A DNA stretch of 64,000 nucleotides from Todiramphus chloris collaris (GCA_025345505.1 JANVCC010000022.1:34731741-34795740); one strand, 5' to 3'; positions 12,691 to 27,400 are shown, counted from the stretch's first letter. Numbers and translations: made by a program. The notes: a model not told the origin generated them from the letters alone.

Positions 12691-15600
12691 TTGGGTTACT
12701 GGACCTGTTGGGAGAGTTTGTCCACAGGCAAATACAGGCTTGTAGACTGAGGATATTCGCCAGAGCTGGCAGACTGGTCTGCCCCCCGGCTACTGCCTCC
12801 GACCTGATCCATTCTGGAGAGTAGTCTATGACACCATTGTGTACTGCCACAGACCATTGCCACGCTGACCTATGCTGATGTCACCCAGGTCACTGTGGAT
12901 CACCTTCACTACCACTAGTTCCCTCAGACACAGCATACCTGCCTCAGTAGTTCAGAAGAGCATCTCTGAGGGGACACCTCACCTTCACCCTGGCAAGAGC
13001 CACCTGGAACCTGCAGATTGCTATCCCTCTGCCAATCCCTCTGCCAGTCCTCCAGCCCCTAAGGAGACATCCTGTCTGCTGGGCTTCCTCACCCTCACAT
13101 TCCTGATTGTGGGCCCCAGCTGAACAGGTCAATTCATCATTACCTGAAACCACTTGTACCGACACCCGAAAAAACTGTGACAAACAGAAGGCCTCAACAC
13201 TGTGCAAGTGCTGTTCAGCAATAGCTAAAACATTGGTTAACAGTGCTAGCAATACTCTTTTACTCACACATCCAAAGCTCAGCACCATTCAGGCTCCTGT
13301 GGAGTAAATGAACTGTGACCCAGCTGGACCCAGTATAGACTTCATTATGAATAATTTGTTCTGTGTCTTCATTGGTGGCATTCGGCAGATATTAACAAGT
13401 TTATGGTCACGGGAAAGGTTGTATCAAGGTAAAAACACTTCCACAACTTTGAATTATTTATATTAAATGTCACTATAGGCCTTCTGATGACAAAACAGGA
13501 TTGTATGTTTCTTATCTTCTACTTCAATTCCTAAAGGCCCAGTACACATGCCTGCAGTCAACAAACCTTTCTCTGGACAAACCTTTGTGTACAGTCAACT
13601 GTAAGCAGTTCCTTAATACTAACCTCACACACACGGCACACAAGGGCTAGAGGAGCAGAAAAGGTGTCCACGTAGACACCATTCAGTAATGTGGTAGGTT
13701 TCTACATGGACCGGTATAAGCTGAGAGCAACTTGGCTGAAAGACATTTCCTTGTGCCAATAGAAAAGCACAAGAGGACAAGATCAGCGTGAAGCAGCTTT
13801 ATGGGAAAAGGAGTAATTAACAAAAAATGTTCATAACTTACTGCTGTTTGCAACAGTTTTTAAACAAAATTTTAGGTTTGCATGTTATATTTCAGAGCCT
13901 TGCCCATCTGCTGAACAGATGGTTATAACTAGTCTGACACAGCTAAACTTTAGCACATATTTCTAATTACATCCTAAATATCTAAATATCTCAAATCATG
14001 ATGCTCTGACTTTAGTGGAAGTGTTTCTGCTCTACATATAAATGCTATTTTAACAGGTACATCTTGTTAGGTAAGACGCTTCAGGAAGCAGGACTTAGAA
14101 CTTTCAGCTCCAGCGTATCACCAATTTCAACTCAATCCAGGCTGTAAGGCATGACAAAGCTGAGGATAACAGTGCCATGAAACTTGCAAATGGCCTTAAT
14201 AAAAAAGGAGGGAGGGGAGGGGGAAATAATAATAAAAAAAAAGTCAGTATTTCAGTAGTTTTAAGCTTCACAGACACTTTTAAATTAGAGTTGCCTTTTA
14301 CTTCTTTTTCAGTACAAGTTTAATTTCCACATGTTTGACTGGAGTTAAAGAAGATCACTTTCCTCACTCCATAGTATTCAGACGTTTTGGCTCTCTCTCA
14401 CATACTAGGTGAGAGTTAGGCTTAGCAAAGGTTTCACAGGCAGTGAAATTTAGCTCTTTATGACCCCAAGACAGCAGTGTAACATTGCTCTCCACCCTGC
14501 CTAACCTTCCCCTGCCTCATGACAGTTGTACAGATCCATTCTCCTCCCTTTGGCAGCTCCAGAGTTTCACCCTTCACCAAACTGTTTAATTTAAATTAAG
14601 AAACCACTGCTTGTTTCCCTGTGCTGGTTTTGCCTTCATGCAGAAAGCAATGCAGCGAGGAGCAGAGCAGGTACAAGGCAGGTGGGGAGAGCACAGAACC
14701 AGAAGCCAAACTCCCCCTTCCTGATGGTGCAGAGTCATTGCAACTCCTCATTTCCTGAATCTGTATCCTCAGACTCCTGCAGCTGGCCCTCACCCACCCA
14801 AGGCACACTGTGTTTCAAGTCAGCACAGAGTTAACCTGAGATCCATTTTGCACCTCTGAAGCACAAAGCAGTGAAAGATTAGTTTTTCATCCTTTACCAC
14901 GTCCCAGAGCATAAACCACTTCCCTGCTTTGCACGTCTTTCCCTTTCCGTCTAAAGCAGCATCAGTCCATGTGGAGGTTCCAAGTGCATTCAGAAATAAA
15001 TGTTTCGATGAAAGGCCTATTTGACCTCTAATGGATGTTTCCTCTCCAGCCATTCCCTTTTTCCAATTGCAATACAGCTGAGGCTGCATTTGGTCTCCGT
15101 TATTTATTGCTCAACAACAACTCACATGACGACAGGTGAGTTACTGACTATTGACTGACATCAAATGCAGTCTCATCCTCTTCTGTAAGTTGCGCAGCCT
15201 GCATAAACCATTTCAAGAGTAACATAGGAAGGAGTCTAGAAAGGGTGCATGGCAAATGATCTCGACTCATTTACTCCACAGGAAATTAAACAATAATGAA
15301 ACCAAGTCTGAATGCATAGCTCCTCATAAGAAACCAGTTCAAGGCTAGAAGAACTGGTCTTAGAGGATTGTTTTCTGGAGGCCTGAAAAGTCCACTCAGT
15401 GTTGAGGGATCTTTCAGAAAGAATTCCTGGTCTAAACACATTAATATTTAAAATCTGCTTTCAGGAGGGAAAAAAAAGAAAAGTCACATACAAAGTTTCA
15501 TTAAGTCAGCCATTTTTTTCTGCCATGGATGGATCAATTGTAACTGCAAGATGAGGTTCTCATAAAGCAATAAGCAGTGGAGACATCAAAAAAGCAGTGC

Positions 15601-18239
15601 TGGCAGAGTTAAGGTTAGTTAAAATTCTCTAACTGGCTTTTATGAAGCATCAGCTTTCCTTATCTCTAACATACCTGAAAATCACTTAAGAGTGTTCACT
15701 GATAGGAAGCTGGGTTTCAGGTTTTTAGTTACCCTTTTTATTCACATTGGGCAGATGATAAGTATCAGTATTGACTAATTCAAGCAAGACCTATCTGTAC
15801 ATGCTGCACAACTCTAAATTCACAAAGCATCTTCCAGAGTAACTCAGTAAAAGTCTCTGCTCCAGGCACAGCAATGGTCAAAAAAATCTAATGAAACAAT
15901 TAAACACCTAGAAAATGTGATAGAAAATACTGAAATCAGAATAATGTCCTCAGTTCAGTATTACTCTTTCAGAACATAAAGATTGAAGAGCCTAACTGCA
16001 AGGAAAGAAGTAATAAGCTTCAATTTTCACTCAGTTTACAGAGAGATAAAGAGCTTGCAGAAAAAAGTGCAGATTGATGGTGCCCTGATTTTGAAATCAC
16101 TTGGTCCCCTCATTATTATAATCAGGGTGAACGTACGTGAGGAACACAAACCCGAGGCTCAGTCAGCACCTGCACACTCTACTCACCCTCTCAATCTTAC
16201 AGGCCGAACACTTGATGGCTCAAGCTGTCTGAAATAGATACTGTGGACAGCAGCACAAATACTGAATTTGTCAAGAGAGCTGACACTGCGTTCAGCACAT
16301 CTGTAATTGCAATCTGGCCCCTACCAGAAGCAATTCCAGGCAACCACTTAGGAACAATATTTTTCTTCCCCTCCTTTTCTATTTTTAAAGAAACTCAGAG
16401 AAAGTCTCTTCAGATGACTCAGCTCTCCTCCCTGCTGCAGCCAGCCAGCCAGAGGACCCGACCCATATGTGCACACCCACCCACCCCCCGCTAGAAAGTA
16501 GAGCGGCTGCTGCCCATGTCCATCTGGATAAGTAGGATTCTCTCAATCTCTGCTGCAGCAATGGGTGAATAATTTCGGAAGGAAAAGTGTTTTGCTGCAG
16601 CAATCTGGTAAAGTCCTTTTTCCGTTGCAATCCCTTTAGCATCCTGCCTTCCCAGGACTCTTGCACTGACAGGGCAATGCCAACCACCTCACCAGCCAGA
16701 AGGAGCTGTAGAACTTGTGAGACTACAGATACCTAGGCCATCACTTTCATTAAAATCACAAAATGAAAGCATTTTCAGCTGCATTTGTCAGCAGTTTCTG
16801 AAAGCACAAAGAATTGAAAATCAGAAGCTGTCTCCAGAACTGCTTTTGGATGAATACACCATTTTCAGTCAAGGAAGAAGAATCTTGCATGGAAAAAGTA
16901 CTTTCGCTATCACACCTGGGTAGAACACAATACACATTTATCTATTGAGGTACAGTCAAGTGAGAATTTTGGTATGGGTAACTCAATCATCATGTTACAG
17001 AGAGAAAGGCAATCCCAAGCTGTTAAGGCACAGAGCAGGTGCCAGAGACCTGCTACAACCAGTATGTGCTTAAACCCTGTGGTACTCGGTGGCAAGTGGA
17101 GGTGTTTGCTGAATGAGGTCCCCAGTACAATACCATCCAAATGGTAGCAGACCTTAAAACACATCTATTCGTTTTTGGATAGCATTTTAAAAAGATTCTG
17201 ATACCTTAAACATAAAATCTCTGCTTCCCTTTAGCCAGTGAAATGGTAATTTATAGTTTGCATATTTATATTCATGCTTTCTGAAACCTGATTTTATTGT
17301 TATGCATCTTTACACTGGCTTTTGTTTACAACTGCTTATTTACCACCCCACTGCATAAGATCACTAACTGAAGCTAAAGCAAATGCTTGATCAAAGCTGA
17401 AGTTGTTTTGTAGGCAAGAACACTCAAAAGATTAAAGCATTTAAGAAAGAATAAAATTCCCTAATTAAAGAAAACAAAGACCCATAAGCTAGAAAGTTGT
17501 TACCAGTTATAGTACTTTTTATTTGAATGGCATCCTGGTTTTTTCAGCTTTATGAAATGAATTGCTGCCCTGCCCTGTGCAGAACTGGGGCCACACTGCA
17601 GACATTCACACCCCCTACTTCTTGTACCACAATTGCCACAGTATCATAGAAAAAAAACCCCAACATTTTTCAGGTGAATTGTTCTGCTGATGTTTTTGTT
17701 TTTTAAACAAACACTACAATGGTTTTAAAAACAGAAATCAATGACTACTATAATGAGTTTCAGTATAGCAGTTCCACTGCCAAAAAGTAATTATAGTTTA
17801 TTAGATTTGCCATTTTACTGGAAATGCCCACACTGATGATAAACTGTTACTACTCAGTCTGGATGCTAGAACACATCCAACATTAGAAGAAATGACGAGC
17901 TTCATTAGACGAGCTGTGACATCATGCTGGCTCCTTGCATTCACCAGTACCATCTTCCCCAGGAAATAGCTGACAGTTTTGATTACACACAGCTAATGAA
18001 ATAAATTAAGCTTCAGCTTTTTCCCACAGAGAATTTTTTGTACAAATTTAAAGTTTAAAAGCCTTAACTGATACCTTTCAGCCATATTTGCTCCATAGTT
18101 ATTTTAACTATCTTTTATAATAACAGACAAGCATATTTGATCCACAGAGATATTCTCTAGTCAAGCCATTTCTCTGTTGAGAATATGGCACTAGCATCAG
18201 CGAGGCTCCTAAAGCACACACACATACCTTCATCACTCC

Positions 18240-18980
18240 ATTCTGAGTCGGCGCTGCTGTTCCAGCCTTAGCTCAGCCCCCACTGCCAACCTCCCGAAAG
18301 CTGCCTGACTCATAAACCCCCTGGCCCTCCCCTCAAGCCGGGTGCTGCTGGAGGTGGGCAAGGCTCAGCTGAGGTCAGCCCTGACGGGATGGCCGTGACC
18401 CCATCAGGGTGTTAAGTGCCTGCAGCCCTTGAGGGATAACCAGGGAAGAGCTCCAGGATAGTCACAGCCATGGGTATGGCTGCGAAACAAGCCTGCTTTC
18501 CTAAACTGAGGTCCCAAACAAAGAGGATTTCTGAGACTCCTCAAAGAGGAGACAAAAAGAAAAAAAGAAAGAAAGGAAAAGTAAAACAATCAAAATCAAC
18601 TTACAGCAGAGGGCAGGGAGGTGGTGACCTGCCACAGGGATGCTCCTGATGACACCTGGGCTGCCAACTCTCGCATGCTCACCCATCATCCTCTTTTCAC
18701 ACTTGGGACTAAAAGTTTGAGCGGTTTTAGTCAAGCTTTGTACCTCGGGTGGGGGGAGTGCCCCCGCCGGTTCCGCCATGGCCCCAGCACAGGGCACAGC
18801 TGAGCCCCTCAGCGATGCCCCGAACCGCCTTTAAAGGGCAAAATGCCACAGAGGCCACGAGGAGTGAGGAAAAGAGTGTGAGAAACAGCCCAGCGAGTGC
18901 CCAGGGCTGGGAAGGAGAAAGGGAAGGAGGGATGTGTAGGAACAGACACCCCACTCAGCTGAACATTCCCTGAAGGAGCT
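18240..18980. other. GC-richer intergenic block
   Basis: GC content is visibly higher than in neighbours, with scattered CpG (18,245-18,300 and 18,745-18,835), a purine-only tract at about 18,543-18,586, and no exon structure. Small open frames on both strands have no recognisable domain. Confidence 0.4.
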
Positions 18981-20199
18981 GTGGCCATGGAGAGCCCATG
19001 CTGGAGCATTGGAAACATGTCAGGAGAAAGGAGCTTGAGGCAGGAGCTGTTGTGGACCGACTGCAAACCCCCACGTGTACAAAGTACATCTTCAACGTGC
19101 CAAAACGGTGGATATCATAGTTCAACTCATTGACTAAATTATTTACAGCACAAATTGTTTTATAGCTTGCTCTCCCCCATCATCATGTGAGACACACCAT
19201 TTAGTATTATTGGCCCTTCTGTCTTTACAATCGTGCCTATATCACTGCGCTGTAGGCTGCAGCTCTGGCACGATTCAAAAGCCAGCTCAGAGCGTGCTTG
19301 TATGGTGAACCTCTGAGAAGCACTTCATGGGTTAGGAGACTTTCCTCATATCAAAAAACCCCAGCAGATTTATAAGGAATTCAGTACTGTTAAATAATGC
19401 ATTGCTGCAATAAGAGGCAAGAAACAGCTAGTGCCATAAACTGGTCAAACTTAATCAGAAGCGATCATCAGAAGATAGCTACAGTGATGGAGGCTGAAGT
19501 ATTTGTCTCTAAACATCTTTAGTTCAGCAGACTTCTGATGAATCTTCAGCCTGGTTTCCAGATACAAGGATCATTTCCAGGCAAACCTTGCCAGAGTCCT
19601 TAGATCTAAGTTAGGTTTGCCATGAGGCAGATTTCCTCTGAAAAGGGATGTAATGTCCCAGTCCTACCAGCCTTTCCAAGACTTTTTAATTTCTGCCATA
19701 CGCTCAGGAGAACAGTCTTCCAGCTCCGCAAGCTAGAAAGCCCCACGAGTGCTGAATGGAGTTGAGCTCCGATAGCTTCCAAAATCTTGCTGCAGAGGTG
19801 GGACTGAGGTTGGAAAGGATCTTCCTTTATTTGGGTGTCTGGGTTTTTTTCTTAGAATTTATGGTTGTTAGGAAATTTTCAAAGTTTGCAGGGTTTCTTC
19901 TCTTGGGATAGAAAGTACATATCAAACCCACACAGGCAGAAAATAATCCTGGCAAATCTCTGCCTAATCAGTCCTTTAAACCTCAGCAGTAGAAATCCTA
20001 CAGCCTTTTTCACTGTAGTTCAAATAAAAAAGAGGCATGAAGAAAGAAGAAAATCTTTGCCTATGACCCCTTCACCAAGGACAAGTGACAGACTAACCAG
20101 CTGCCAGTCTGAGAAGTGTTGATTTGGTCTGTATTTTAGCACACTGTGACATATTTTGAGCATCCTTGTAGAATCAGAGTGTTTAGCTAGCCTAGAAGT

Positions 20200-21400
20200 A
20201 CAAACAACTTCTTAATGCCTAAGTTCCCTTTGCTTCAATTTAAGTCAAGCACTTCTTCCTTTATCTGTCATATCCCCAGAAACAGTTTCTTTCCCTTGGC
20301 AATTTTTTTTCTCAGCTATATTTCAGGGCTGAAATCTTCCATCGATCCTCTCTCCTCTACAGGATGCAGATACAGCACCTCAGTCTGTTCATACATCTCA
20401 CTTTCTGAACTCCCTTGGTCAGGTCCACTTCATATTACTAAGGACAGCACTAAGTACACCGGTGAGACCTTCTCAGAGTGCTGTGTATGCACTACTTCAA
20501 ATATTTTAAATGCCACTCTCCTCCTTAAATATTGCAGTATTTGTGGGTTTTGAGGGGGAGAAGGAGAGGTGCAAGAGTGTAATGTTTATGAATTCCCTGA
20601 CATAGCAAAACACCTGAAGGTTAACTCTGTGGCTCAAAGGTCCTTTTTATAAACATCATTTTGTCACTCACTTTCCACTTTTTCTATAGTAATTCCTTTT
20701 AAAAATTCAGGTCACTAAGAAGCTCATGGTTTCACATCCTACCCTGACTCCACAGCAGGACACTTTGCTCTTAAATTCCTTCAGAAACTGTAAAGCCTCT
20801 TGAATAACTTTTCTCTATAAATTTATCTCCCATGCAGAAATCTTACCAATTATGGGAGGGTACCAAAGTGTGCTGTCTTGAATTCATCCTCTTTATTATT
20901 TCTTCCCTCTTTGCCTCCCCAAGAACTCTATCACTACCATTTCATGATCACAAAAGTGCCTTTCACCATCTTATTCTTAGTAAGCCCCCTGTGCTGAGCA
21001 GTTCAATGCTAGACAAGTCCTTCTCCCTGCCTTTTCTGTGTCCAAACTTATCTCCAGCTTACTTCTGGAACCTCAGTTTGTGTTCCTGAGCGGTCTGTTC
21101 CCTCCCATAATGCTCCTCAACAATCCCAGTCCTGTCTTCCAATGATGCTCTTCGTTGTTGTTGAGGTCCTGTGGGCTGATGGTCCTTCCTAGTGCTGTAC
21201 CTTGACTATGCATGCAAATTCATATCACCACCTCTCTTCCTCTCATGCCTTTGTCAGTCCCAAATCTCATTAACTGGTTAGTAACTTCACAACCAAAGAT
21301 ACTCTTCCCAGCGTTTAGGTTCTAGACAATCTTTTGATTTTCACATCACCTTTTTTCCATTACCTGAATCATTCTACTCCAGATGTTTGATGTAAGATGG
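20200..21400. other. pyrimidine-skewed block
   Basis: Over about 1.2 kb the plus strand is strongly rich in C and T, with many TTCC, CTCC and CTTT runs (for example 20,885-20,925 and 21,020-21,070) while G is scarce. No gene is recognised. It could be a worn LINE segment or a transcribed region on the minus strand; neither is shown. Confidence 0.5.
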
Positions 21401-23864
21401 CAGGTTCTCACAAAAGTGTTGTTTAGTGAGAAGCAAATAATCACAGTGGATTGGAACTAGAACAATATACTTTAATGGTAGCTGGGTTTTTAACATCGAT
21501 GGGACAAGAATGGAAAACATCTATCTATATGTGTATAGAGAGATTTGTGTGTACGTTTAGGCAGAGATAAGCAGAGTTATAAATTGATAAATATAAAAAG
21601 AAATGGTTCATCAAAATCTATTCCCTTCAGTGCATTTTTCTTTGGCTTTATTATAGATGGCCTTCCTTTAGATCAAAGTCTAGCTTCCTGAAAATGCATT
21701 TTCATAATTTATTAGTTTTAGAAAATACAATCCAAAAATACCACAAAACTTTCATTACGTATCACATGACACTTACTTTGAATACAAAAGACCAAATGGT
21801 ACTGATATTCCAGCAGTAGAACACCCACTCAATGAAGCTATATTTCTGCTTAAGGAAGACTATCAGATTGCAGTCCAGAATTGTATTTATTTTGATTTGT
21901 AGAGATTTTTTACTGTAGAATTTTACAGTGAAGATGATTTCTACATTGCAAAGCTATGCAAGCATGTTAATCAACTTACAAGTGGACACAGCTCTATCAC
22001 AGTAAATCTGTTACCCCTTGAAGGTGAATAAGAAAAAAAAATGTTTAACTACTGCTAAGAAAGGATTACGCAGCCCCAAGAATGCTAAGTGTTCTAAGAG
22101 AAACAGGACAGAAGAGAGAGAGGAAGATGATGACCGCAAGTTCACTTTTAAGCCTCTATTCACCAGCTTTTTATTCATCATTTCAACTACCCAGGAAACA
22201 GTTTCACAAATCATTTTCTACAATTGTCCTGGCTTTGCTGGGATAGGATTGCAGGCCAGCCATGGTCTGCCGGCCATTAGCAGTTCTGAGTCAGCCAGGA
22301 GCTTAAGCTGGGAGAGGCAGAAACCAAGGCAGCTGATCCGAGCTGGCTACAGGTGTATCCCAGACCATCAATGTCAGGCTCATTAGAAAGGGGGAAGTTT
22401 GGGGGCTATTTCTGCTCATCCTTTTCCCTCCCATCTCTGCATGGGCTGACTCATTGTTCTGCTCCTGAGGACGGGTTTTCTATTTATTGTGAGCTGCTCC
22501 CCAGCTCTGCAGCTCACTTTTGCCCAGGATTCCCCAGCTGCCTGAGACTGCTGCCACATATTGCATGTAAATGAGCTTACAAAACTTTCTCTGAAAGTTT
22601 CACAGATTACCAAGCTCTGGACAGTTTGCAGGACCAGGATGAGCTCTAATTGCTGCAGAAATCAGCCAGATCGAACTGTTGAGACTAGACAGCAGCTGAG
22701 AATATCAGGGGATTTTTCTCTCATCATTCAATAGGAAGTATCTCTGTGTATCTGCTTGGTAACTGCAGGCGTTACGTGGGGGCTTGGCAAACTGTCTACG
22801 CCTTGGCTCAGACCGGAGAACAGAAAGCAAATCCTGGCAAGGACTGCAGGGCAGCATCAGCGCAAGCCACATCCGCGGAGTTAATGAACTTGAGGAGAGA
22901 AGCTCTTAAAGGAATGAATATCCCAAAATTAATGAAATTTTTCATTTCATTAGGAAGTGAATACTCTTTCTTTTTATTCTACATCATTGAAACCATAAAG
23001 ATGGCCCCTATGGAAAGGGAAGACTCATCTGAAAAACTGATTTCATCTTGATCCATTATCTTTCTAAAAGCAGCATCTTAGTGTCTGTGCTTTGAGTGCT
23101 CTCCAGAGAGCCAATGGGACTTCCTAATGGACTCTGTGCCGGACTGTGGGAGGATGGCTCTGGCGTTTATTTTCTCACATAGCTTCACCTAATGTTAAAC
23201 ATGTAGCACTGCAGCTGAGGAAAGATGGAAGCTGTCTATTATTGCCTTGCATGTAGGAAGCTCTCTCTTTTTTTCATTGCATTTTTGTGGGTTTCCTGCC
23301 AGAGAGAGCTCCAGTCCAAATTTCTGTGCAGCATTAAAAACATGATTGCTTAGCAAGGTAAAGCTCAGACGAGCTAGCCCTGGTCTAGCTGAGCCAGGCA
23401 GCTCTGAAGAGCCGTGCCTGAGGACACATCCAGCAGCATGAGGTGTCACAGGGGGCTGTGGGGTACCTGCAGGAGCTGAGAGGGCCCTGGCAGAGACAGG
23501 GACTTCAAGAGGTAAGGTTTAAGAGGAGTTTTGGCAGCCTCTGTGCCTGCTTCCAGTACTGTTGGTCTCAGTGCTAGCCCCCATCCCTGGACCCCTTGCA
23601 GGAACTGGGAGGGCAGCCTGGTCCTGGTCAGCAGTGTGGTTGGGCATGTGCTGGTTTCGGTGCTGGGATGGAGGGAGGCAAGAGTGGCTTTGCATCTGAT
23701 TGCAATAGGCTCCAGGTCCAGCATGACCACTCATGCTGTGAGTAATTACATAACACTCTTTTACTTCTCTAAGTCCTGTACTTTTTGATTAACCAAAGAT
23801 GTCCACTCTGGGCTTGAGACAACTGGTTGCAATTTGAAAGCATTGAGAAACAGTGAATCAGCTG
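21401..23864. other. intergenic, no gene seen
   Basis: Unique sequence; open frames up to about 120 codons without recognisable domains. Confidence 0.55.
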
Positions 23865-24115
23865 CTTCACTTGGTAATTTGTTCCAGTGATTAATCATCC
23901 TCACTCCTAAAAACCATGCTGGATTTCTCATTCAAATTTATTTGGCTTCAGTGTTTGGCTATTCATTCTTTTTTACTCTTTTTTTTTTTCTTCTCCCTGA
24001 GCCACTTAACTCTGCAGTAACCATTACTTTTTCCCTGTGGATTTTCACTGCAATCAAGTTACCTCTCCATCTCCTTTTTGATAACCTAAACAATTTAAGC
24101 TCTTTAAGGGTACCA
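23865..24115 (-). mobile_element. ancient CR1/L3-like LINE fragment
   Basis: The plus strand contains GGTAATTTGTTCCAGTGATT, then TGCAATCAAGTTACCTCTCC and GATAACCTAAACAATTTAAG, then AGCTCTTTAAGG. These phrases and their order match the reverse complement of an old amniote CR1-type 3' region that I recall from turtle and other amniote genomes (GGTAATTTGTTCCAATGGTT; GATCAAGTCACCCCTCAATC). It is heavily diverged with insertions between blocks. The family name is uncertain. Confidence 0.65.
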
Positions 24116-24370
24116 CTTAGATGGAGCCTAAACAACTCTGCAGCCTGAAATTCTGTGTACAGCTTTTTTTTTTTCTATATCCCCAATAATGTTCTTCAAC
24201 ATTTTTTTTTTAATATCAGTCTCGTTAAAGTCAGATTAAAATGGGTTTTGCTCAAGACTTTCCTCCCAGGTGATCTGCATGACTTTAAGAGATTCCCCTT
24301 CCCCCTGTTAGTTCTCGCTTTGCACCGGCTACAGTTTTATAACCTGGGTTGATATATTTACTGTGGTGAA

Positions 24371-24401
24371 GTGTAGTTGTGTTGGGGTGTGTGTATGTGT
24401 G
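24371..24401 (+). repeat. GT-rich simple repeat
   Basis: Imperfect (GT)n run, including GGTGTGTGTATGTGTG. Confidence 0.8.
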
Positions 24402-27400
24402 CTTCTCCCCACTGGCACCAGAGCCACAGGGGGCAGGTGGCAGCTCTGCATGCCGTGTGGCATCTATCTTTTTCCCCATCCTGATTCTGTGAAGCTGTGA
24501 CCTATCCCTCCTGTGACAGTGAGCTGAGGGACTGCCTGGGGTTGTACCTGGCACTGCAGAGTGCAGCCAGCTGAGCTGTGCATGTAGTACGATGGTATTT
24601 ACACTCCTCTACATTTGTTGTGGTACATTCTATGCAGGCAGCATAACCAACAAAACAAGCAAGGGGCACCACGCAGAGGTTTTGCTGATGTGTCTTCGGT
24701 GCAGTCCCAGCTCCCGTTGCTGTACACCAACGCTACTTTGCCCAAGAGGAGATGTGAAATGAGCAACTGTAAAGTTGAGACCAACTTCAACATTTTATAG
24801 ATCTCCTTTTTTTAAAGCACCATGGGTACCATATTTTTTCAACACAGTACTTCCGCAGGTACTTTATCTTTTTTTTCCCTTCTCTTAGTGTTGGTGTATC
24901 CAGCTTGTTCAAGATAAAAAGCTCAGAAATAGTTCCTTGATTGATGTTAATAGCCTAGCTATAATTGCTATTTACAACACAAGAGTGACACCAAGAAAAT
25001 GAAGGCTGGGGGATGGCAGAGGGGTGGCAGCTGAAGTCTCTGCTTCACCTTCATCACCTTTTGCAATACCGCCGGCTGCAGATTTTGCAGACCCAGTGAT
25101 GACTACAAGCCTGATCTTCTGGATTTCAACCATGTAGAAGTGGAAATGTGGATTCTGTGCCCTATTGTCTCTGGGGGTACAAATTCAGTTCTGCTCTGGT
25201 TTGTATTTATAATTCAATAGAGTTTTGATTGTCTCTGGGGGAAATAAGGAAAATGGGTTTACAATGAAAGATCTGTTTGTGTTTTCAGAATGTGTCCTCT
25301 GAAATTCCTCCTAGGATTCACCTTTATGCATTCCTTGAATTGGGAGTAATGTAATTTAGCTTCTACATTTTATGGGATCCACAGCTGCAGAATTAGAAAC
25401 CAGAGCCAAAATAAATAATAAAAATAAAACATGTGCCAGAAGGGCACTATTGCCACTCAAAGCAGAAGGCAGCCCCTGTAAATGGGAGTGCGAGGCAGAG
25501 CCTGCTGGGCTTCCTCAGGGAAAGAAAAGGACAGTATCTCTCCATCACTGAAATCATCTGGAAAACAGCCTCTGTAGGAAGCTCTCTACAGCTCCGTGTC
25601 TCTCGTGTTGTCTCAGGTCAGCCATTACTCAGGGACCTGCCATAGCTTATAATTTGACAAATAAATGGTCATGTGCATGCAGAGCTGAGTGGTAGCAGAG
25701 AAGCAGGCACCTGTAAGTGTGAAAAAGAACAGTGGTGGCTGGTTTCTGGCCACATACACCCTGCTTTGTGATGCCACTATGCCAAGCCTGACAATATTAG
25801 GTTTTTATAACCAAAGATAATAGAAAAGCCTCACCTGACCTTCTGGGAGGGAGGGAGTTAATACTTTAGGAGTTAATTTTTTGCAGGCGAACTTAATATC
25901 AGAGAAACCCTCGCCAAATGCCAAGTTTTCTTCATTGCCTCTTCGCTGGCCAGTGTGATTGTACGTGGCACAGCTCAGTGGGTGGAGGGTCCATTGCTCC
26001 CATCATGCGGGGAAGGTTCTGGTACAGTGCTGGAGGATACTTGATACAGCCAACTCAGCCCTCAGAGCAGCAAGCTATTGTACAGCAGATGGTCTGAAGT
26101 GCTGTACAATATTAACACATTTTAACTCTCTCTCTTTTCTTCCTCCCCTCCACCCCCAACCACACATCTGTAATATTTTTTACTGGTTTATTTGCTAATG
26201 GATTCAAAGCAATGGAGAGGAGAAGCTTTAATGCTTGATGAAATGCACGTCCCCTGGAGCACTGAGTGTGAAACAGCACAGGGGAGCGCTGAGAGTCAGG
26301 CTGGCCTCTCTGTAAGGTACCTATGCAGTCAGCTTGATGTCCATGTCTAGACATGTGTGGGCAGACAGATAATAAATTTTCCTTTTCCCTGTCACTTTGC
26401 AATGAAAGTCTTAACAGTTTTAGTCTTTCAAATACCAATGAAACATTTTTTTTTAACAGTTTGGAAACTTCTTTCTGATTTTATTCTTTTTCCCAGACAA
26501 GGACTCTTCTTCTGTCTGGTACTTACTGGAATTGATTTTTAATTCAAATTACTCCACCTGTAGGTCATTCTGTCAGCTTGAGAGGTGCAGCCATTACATT
26601 TCTGCCTTCTCAAGTTTAGAACATATTTTTCATTTTGCAGCTGTAGAAGTTATCTCTCCTTGCTGCCAGAAGAGCAGCAGTTACAAGAAATGCACGTCTT
26701 GAGCAGCAGAAAAGCAAAAAGTGGCATTAAGTGAAGCCCTGGCAGAAAGCCTGAGGAGTGCACCAGTGCCCCACTGCTGTGTTTTGGGGCAGCTTCTTTG
26801 TTTGTAGCTAATCTGGACAAAACTCAGGAAGCAACTGGGGATGAGGGAAGATGGCTGTAGTGCAAGGAAAATAAGTCTCTGAAGGTGCAGCTACATCGTA
26901 GAGACACCGATTTGCTATGATTTCCCTTTGGATGCAACGATCAGATCAATATTTTGATGTGTTGGGGCAGGTAGTTCCACTTTTTGTGGGGTTTTTTTTG
27001 GTATCTTTTTTTAATCTGCTCCAGTCTAGGTTTTCCATGAAAATCTGATTTCCATCTAGAATGGAAATTCCTATTTTCCATCAGTTCTGCTGAATTGATG
27101 AACTTGGAGTTTCTCTCTTTTTTTGTTTTTGAATGTGGCCAGAGGTCTGCCTCTCCAAATGCTGCATGCTTTCTCCTGCCGAGCTCCCATTTATTCTTCT
27201 CCTTCTGTGCATGCTGGTCACCTTTCACATTCTGGAAACTGCTTCAGATGCAAATAAATCCATTTGTGGCTCTGTACTGAGGGTTTTAACAGTTACTAGA
27301 AAATTCAAAGTAACACATGACAGATCTGAGCTTTTGCCGCTGATTTCACACAATAGTTTTTAGGGATTTTGGTTTTCTTATTTTCTTCTTTTATTAACAG

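Larger units (their letters stand above)
12100..20199. other. intergenic, no gene seen
   Basis: The first 1.2 kb continues the C-rich bias of the neighbouring minisatellite. A 132-codon open frame at 12,452-12,850 (-) has no domain. From 13.3 kb on the sequence is ordinary unique DNA with a G-rich/A-rich patch at 14,203-14,242 and a short CCAG/CCCA patch at 16,437-16,492. Confidence 0.55.

Noticed and set aside
27049..27067. TTTCCAT/ATGGAAA inverted repeat as a transposon end or hairpin RNA
   Set aside because: Arms of 7 bp with a 5-base loop are too short for either claim, and no second end was found.
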